From assembly GCA_947069175.1 (NCBI GenBank), contig CAMTDV010000022.1:36483476-36547475 (forward strand): a DNA stretch of 64,000 nucleotides, given 5' to 3'. Below, piece after piece: positions 59,425 to 64,000 of this stretch. Source of the stretch: Scalesia atractyloides (taxonomy: Eukaryota > Streptophyta > Magnoliopsida > Asterales > Asteraceae). Position numbers and translations under genes: made by a program. The number at the start of each line of letters is the position of its first letter. Position 1 is the first letter of the stretch. The notes below the pieces were generated by a model. It was not told where the DNA came from, searched no databases, and worked only from the letters and a program-made list of their open reading frames with translations.

Positions 59425-60460
59425 TCTTCCCTTAGCCCTCGGAGCATATCCTTCTTCCCATCTTTATCCCCTTTCTCTTTCAGCTTTGGGCAATCTGCCT
59501 TGACATGTCCCAGTGAGAAACAATTGAAACAAGTTGTAGAAAGTGTTTGGGCATTTGTAATAGGGGTGTCCTTCTTGCCCACAGTTGTAGCATCCTTTCT
59601 TACCCAACAGACATTCTCCTGAGTGCAGCTTTCCACAAGTTTTGCATCTGGGAATTCCACCCTTTACTTTATCCTTCTTGTTGTAATACGGGTTTTCAAT
59701 TTCTTGATCGGACTCGGGTTAACACCCCTTTCTATCGTTCTCTTTTCTCCCTGCTCTATTTGACGCTTAAGCTCTATCTCTCCTTGATCCCTCGCCCAAT
59801 TGATCAACTCATTTAGGGTTTCACACTTCGAGGCAGTGATGAACTCCCTAAATTCCGTCTTTAACATTTCGTGATAACGGTTAATCTTCATTCTTTCTGT
59901 TTCATAAGATCTTGACAAAATTTTAACTTGTCAACAAACACATTAGTAATTTCATCAATAGATTCCTTGGCTTGCCGACGGCATAAAAACTCCTCTTGGA
60001 TCCGATCAACTGCGGATTGCGGGCAATGGAACTTTAAGGAAGGTTCCTTAAACTCTTGCCATGTTAGCTCTTGAAGCTTCTCTTCTCCCAATTCCTTGAA
60101 ATGGGCGTCCCACCAATCTTTTGCTTAGAGTTGGAGTTGGCCTGTTGCAAACATTACTTAATCCTCTTTCTCGCACCTACTTCGTATAAACACGGTCTCC
60201 ATGTTGGAAATCCATCTTTGGCATACAATAGGATCAATTTTTCCATCATATGTTGGGGGTTGCAAGCCATGAAGTCTCTATATGTGCATCTACGGGTCCC
60301 TTTTTGTTTTGAACCCCACTCATCCATTCTTTAGCTCTTCAATCTTGCTAGTCATGATTGCCTCTACTATTTCTAAAACACGACTCTCTACCTCTTGTGC
60401 TAGTTGAGGTAGACTGGCTTGCATAGCTTTTGTAACCTCCTCTAAGATCTTCTCATTCAT
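59361..60460 (-). pseudogene. Chromovirus B gag
   Basis: Likely start ATG at 60460, MNEKILEEVTKAMQASLPQL (coiled-coil helix), then LQPPTYDGKIDPIVCQRWIS, AKDWWDAHFKELGEEKLQEL, TWQEFKEPSLKFHCPQSAVD, RIQEEFLCRRQAKESIDEIT (to 59888), then YHEMLKTEFREFITASKCET, LNELINWARDQGEIELKRQI. The zinc knuckle CFNCFSLGHVKADC (C-X2-C-X4-H-X4-C) is intact at about 59500-59545. Stops at about 60320-60130 and frameshifts at about 59900 and 59665. Confidence 0.9.
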
Positions 60461-61228
60461 CGCTTCTTGACGTTCAGATCTCTTTCATCTTCCATCTACA
60501 TAGGTGTTATTTTATTTTTGTTAGAATATTCATTCATTAGCTTGTATTGTCATTCATAGCAATTGTTATCACGAGTCATACTTGAGGTGCTCATTTCATA
60601 AAATGATCGAGAATCATTTACATATCTTCAATAAGTCAAAGGACTTATTATTTCATGCATTCTTATTCTTTGTTTCGGAACGTTACATTCTCGACATGCC
60701 TTACTATGGTTCAATTAATTTCACATAGCTACTTATTGATAAATCTTACCTTTCGAGTTCTTTATGAGTTGCAGGTCGTGTTTTAGGAGATTCGGATCTT
60801 ATGATGTGAAGAGAAAGCATGTTCAACTCATGAGGGGTGTCGGCGACGCCCAACCACAGTGTCGGCGACGCACCCGGTTTGTTGCGTCAGGCATTAGTTA
60901 TGTAGACAGTAGTTTTAGCGTCGGGTGTTAGAGGCAGCGTCGGCGACGCCTACTGTGGCTGTCGGCAACGCCACACCTGTATTGTAGACGCCGATTTCTC
61001 TTATTTCAGCTCATGCAACCCATTTACAGCCCCTGTTCCGACCGAACTGATCCATAATGTTCGTAACATCTCATAACACTCCGTAGTCATCCCATACATT
61101 TATCCGTCATATATTTTTCTCAAAGTAAAAGACACTTACTTGAATGACGCCTTGGAAAAAACACATTTATACACGAGCCTTTGGTTTGAGTTCAAGCATT
61201 TCAACTCATGCTTGAATCCCTCAAACCT
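60461..61228 (-). other. Leader of chromovirus B
   Basis: Untranslated leader between primer site and gag. It carries four GTCGGCGACGC-type palindromic words at 60839, 60861, 60939 and 60961 (the last GTCGGCAACGC). Confidence 0.7.
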
Positions 61229-61243
61229 GGGCTCTGATAACAA
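61229..61243 (-). other. Primer-binding site of chromovirus B (tRNA-iMet type)
   Basis: Sense TTGTTATCAGAGCCC just inside the 5' LTR; matches the initiator-Met site TGGTATCAGAGCC with two changes. Confidence 0.85.
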
Positions 61244-61245
61244 CT

Positions 61246-62628
61246 TGTAATGCCCGTTCTAGTTTTATGACCAAACAGCTGTAAAATTTCGAACTTTTAA
61301 AACATAACTTAAAAATTCCCATTTTACCCTTAAGTTTTATACAATGAACGCAGCCACCAAATGTTTCGATGACATGAAATTTAAACTACTAACTGCTAAC
61401 GTTAATTCATTTTCTTACAAAAGAAATTCGGAAGCAAAATTCATCATTTACAAACCAAAAGTAATTTGACCCGTTGTCATTATGATAACCGGAAGCGTAG
61501 AGAGGGCAAAGAGTGTGTTCGTTCCAAGCGAGGCGTAGCGTTAGGCAGAAGTTTTACCTAAAAAATCACAAAAGTTTCGGTTAACACTTTATGTGAATAT
61601 TTATTAAAATTCTGAAACGGTTATTCTATTATCACAATCACCGTTCAACTTTCATATTCTTATTCTGTTGATCGTTCAATACGATTCAACTCAAAACCAT
61701 GCTTTTATATTCTTATTCTTACTTAGTTGACCCGTTTTACATGAATCAACTCGAAATCATACTTTCACATTCTCATCCAAATTTCTTGTCCGGTTGACTC
61801 GTTCAACTCGAGTCAATGCGAAATCATTCTTTTACTTTCTACATTCTTATCTGGTTGACCCGTTCAACACGAGTCAACACGAAATCATTCTTTTACTTTC
61901 TACATTCTTGTCCGGTTGACCCGTTCAACACGAGTCAACGCGAAATCATTCTTTTACTTTCGACATTCTAATTAATTTGTGATTCCTTGACAACTCTTTA
62001 GTCATAGCACAACAACTATAATCCTTCATGAAGCTATTAGATAGTTCAATTACAACCAAACATTATCTACAAGTGAGAATACAACGTACCTTGGTCTTGT
62101 GTTTTTAGTCATTTCTCCGAGCTCGTTCCTTCTTCTTTCACTCCTACACATAATACATTCACATTTAGATTAGTTGTCCACTTTTACGCCATCCATATTA
62201 CTCATAGCTCGCTTTTACAATATAACCCATATCAAGTTCAATTTTCGTTATAATTATAAGCTAGTAACTTTCAGTTCATATAAAGCCACAATAATCTTCT
62301 CTTAGGCATTTTGTCAAACACTTGGTATGCGTACATCACTTTAAGCATCATGTACTGGTGTTCTCATGCATAATCTACCCGACCATATCAAGATTCATCA
62401 AATTAACTAGTTTCATACAATTTATTCATTTAATACTAATCCTATTTGACAATTACACATATCCTACATCAAACATCAACCTATAACATCTTAGTGAATC
62501 ATTATGTTTCAACAACATTCTTCTTCAAATGGGTTTCATTAAAATCATCAAAACAATCAAAATTTAGACATAGTTCATCTTCTACATGTTGTTACTAACT
62601 AGTATTCATGATCAATTTCATCAAACAC
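61246..62628 (-). repeat. 5' LTR of chromovirus B, truncated
   Basis: Matches 54275-about 55657 of the 3' LTR, then stops at ...TCATCAAACAC where the copia LTR starts. The missing 410 bp should lie beyond the inserted copia element, outside the window. 60-bp tandem array at 61645-61965. Confidence 0.95.
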
Positions 62629-63201
62629 TATGGTCCCGTGGTCGACGGCGGTTCTAGATGGAAGCTTTGGGGATAGAACAGATTCGGTAGAACGAAATAG
62701 ACGTGTAGGCACAGAATCAGCGGAAGCTTTTCAATTCATTCGTTCATATCGAAAGTGTATACATCTTGACTGGCTGGCAGAGTTCCTGGAGAGAATCCGC
62801 CGACGTTTCCCCTAAGGGAACTTCCAAAACTTACAAATAATGAACACACAACACCTAGTTATAGACATGACAGCTCGTGCGAACTAAGCATTTGTCACTC
62901 GTACGAATGGGTTATCCGTACGAGTGAGATGTTGTCACTCGTCGAATGGTTATCCGTACGAGTGAGATGTTGTCACGTCATCCGTACGATGAGATGTGTC
63001 ACTCGTACAGTAACAAGAGTCACTCGTACGAAGCACAAAGCCACTCGTACGTGGCACATGTCACTCGTACGTGGCACATGTCACTCGTACGAGCCAGTAC
63101 TTGTTCGCACTTGGCTGTGTGTTCGTCTTTAATCTATACAATATTCAATAAACACTCTTTCTAGCCTATTCGCACAGTGGCGGCCACAAAGTGCATCAAC
63201 A
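62629..63201 (-). repeat. 3' LTR of copia element C
   Basis: 573 bp; in minus sense from TGTTGATGCACTTTG to CGACCACGGGACCATA (TA in place of CA). A purine tract follows in the expected place, so it is the 3' LTR of a minus-strand copia element inserted in the chromovirus LTR. It carries an array of CTCGTACGAGTGACA-type words at 62894-63094. The plus-strand ORF at 62630-62815 is antisense to the LTR and is judged fortuitous. Confidence 0.75.
62894..63094. repeat. CGTACG palindrome array in copia C LTR
   Basis: About ten CGTACG-centred words, many as CACTCGTACGA or TCCGTACGAGTGAGA; a longer unit TTATCCGTACGAGTGAGATG followed by TTGTCAC occurs twice (62912 and 62950 regions). Confidence 0.9.
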
Positions 63202-63216
63202 ATTTCCCCCTTGGAC
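63202..63216 (-). other. Polypurine tract of copia C
   Basis: Sense GTCCAAGGGGGAAAT before the LTR. Two further AGGGGGAA words lie at about 63303 and 63350. Confidence 0.75.
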
Positions 63217-64000
63217 GTCATTGTCGAAGCTTGAACTTGAAATCTTGAGAGCTGTGTTTGAATATTCTGCAACTTCAATCGGGTAGTTGTTGACGTCGTA
63301 ATTCCCCCTTGATTGAAGATCTGGGCTTGCATTATCTACGTTAAAGCAACATTCCCCCTGAAATAATTCTCTCCAGAAATTAATATTCAGGTAGTTGTTT
63401 GCACGGTTCAGAACCTCCTCTGATTTGCTTGATCTACAAATTTTCTCGAATAATCACCAACTTGAGATTAAACAACGCAGTTTCTTCGTTTCGTCGTTTA
63501 AGCATATCCGCATTCGGTTTAGCGCACCCCCTTGATGCTCGATCCTCCGATCTTCAAAACCCAACCAGAATTTGATAGAAACTTTGAATACCACACCGAA
63601 GAAATTTCAAATCAATAAATATCCGCAAAAATCTTCTCGATTAGCAAATCATCAGAAACAAACTATCTGGTGACACATCGAATCTGAGAAACATTCTTTG
63701 GCAATCAGAATCACATTCTTCCTTTTTAGTCACAATAAAATGTATAGCTTTCTCCACTGGAATGGGGTATTGAAACTACAAGACATCCGTGCTTTCTGGC
63801 GGTTAGTCTGAAAAAAGTTCATTTGCAATGCAGAGTTAATGATAGAATGACGTGTGTACATCCACGTCGTCGTGTGTGCTTCCACTTCCACATCGGGGAT
63901 CAGGTGGTTAGCCCTTGTGCATCAATCTGTATCATGATCTGAAAATTCTGAACATTCTCCGATCACACATTCTAAATGTATAGTCTATTTCGTGAATAGA
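63217..64000 (-). mobile_element. 3' internal part of copia element C
   Basis: Noncoding downstream of pol; no RNase H is reached before the window ends. AGGGGGAA words near 63303, 63350 and 63528 repeat the purine-tract motif. Confidence 0.5.

Larger units (their letters stand above)
54275..62628 (-). mobile_element. Chromovirus-type Ty3-gypsy element B (defective)
   Basis: 3' LTR 54275-56068, internal region with gag, protease, RT, RNase H, integrase and chromodomain on the minus strand, primer site at 61229-61243, and 5' LTR from 61246, which is cut at 62628 by a younger copia element. A chromodomain at the end of integrase defines the chromovirus branch, probably Tekay/Del (inference). 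5-bp target at the left is AAGTA; its partner is beyond the window. LTRs differ by few percent by eye. Catalytic residues of protease and RNase H are changed. Confidence 0.95.

Noticed and set aside
62630..62815. Plus-strand ORF MVPWSTAVLDGSFG..., basic and gene-like in composition
   Set aside because: It is antisense to the copia C LTR, and the LTR ends and purine tract explain the sequence.
62880..63095. CRISPR-like regularly spaced palindromes
   Set aside because: A plant nuclear LTR context, irregular spacing and no unique spacers.

Overview
This is nuclear DNA from a flowering plant. It is AT-rich and is almost entirely layers of transposable elements and broken gene copies. Element types point to a eudicot, most likely Asteraceae (inference): an Athila-type Ty3-gypsy element with a tRNA-Asp primer site, a chromodomain Ty3-gypsy element, Ty1-copia elements, two relics of the coiled-coil third ORF that I associate with SIRE-type copia elements of Asteraceae, and an LTR end of the GGGGTGTGACA type. 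I found no intact host gene, rRNA, tRNA or CRISPR array.

Layout. 1-4020: LTR fragment next to a SIRE-like env-like ORF relic (+). 4837-8340: fragments of three unrelated genes, all on the minus strand: plastid sigma factor region 4, a kinesin-light-chain-related TPR segment, and an unrecognised multi-exon gene. This looks like gene capture or a stack of duplicated gene pieces. 9311-12848: a small MITE, a foldback element, and a solo LTR with 57-bp repeats. 15075-18246: unprocessed pseudogene of a G3BP-like NTF2/RRM protein (minus), with a probable solo LTR in one intron. 19555-21934: a large inverted repeat, a foldback element between two alternating purine-pyrimidine tracts, and a hAT-type MITE. 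22822-29417: a complete but dead Ty1-copia element (minus) with 5-bp duplications GATGG. 29829-31059: an element with long terminal inverted repeats. 33955-38333: LTR and inverted-repeat fragments, a second SIRE-like ORF relic (minus), and a solo LTR (ATGAT duplications) of the same family as the one at 11552.

38334-62628 is a nested stack. An older Athila-like LTR (38334-40319) and its internal region carry, in a TA microsatellite, a full-length Athila element (40611-53935, minus). Downstream a chromovirus (54275-62628, minus) sits in an ACCGGTT-rich repeat. Its 5' LTR is in turn cut by another copia element whose 3' LTR is 62629-63201 and whose body runs out of the window.

The retroelements are all inactivated, often at catalytic residues: the copia reverse transcriptase lost one Asp of YVDD, the chromovirus protease has ESG for DSG, its RNase H lost acidic residues, and the Athila integrase lost its Glu. 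A recurring oddity is that four unrelated LTR families each carry clustered CpG-rich palindromic words in the LTR or leader (CGCGAGCTCGCG; CTCTCGC...GCGAGAG; CTCGTACGAGTG; GTCGGCGACGC). This is the most distinctive unexplained signal in the window. Coordinates of element ends come from matching direct repeats, TG...CA ends and target duplications by eye; divergences were not computed.
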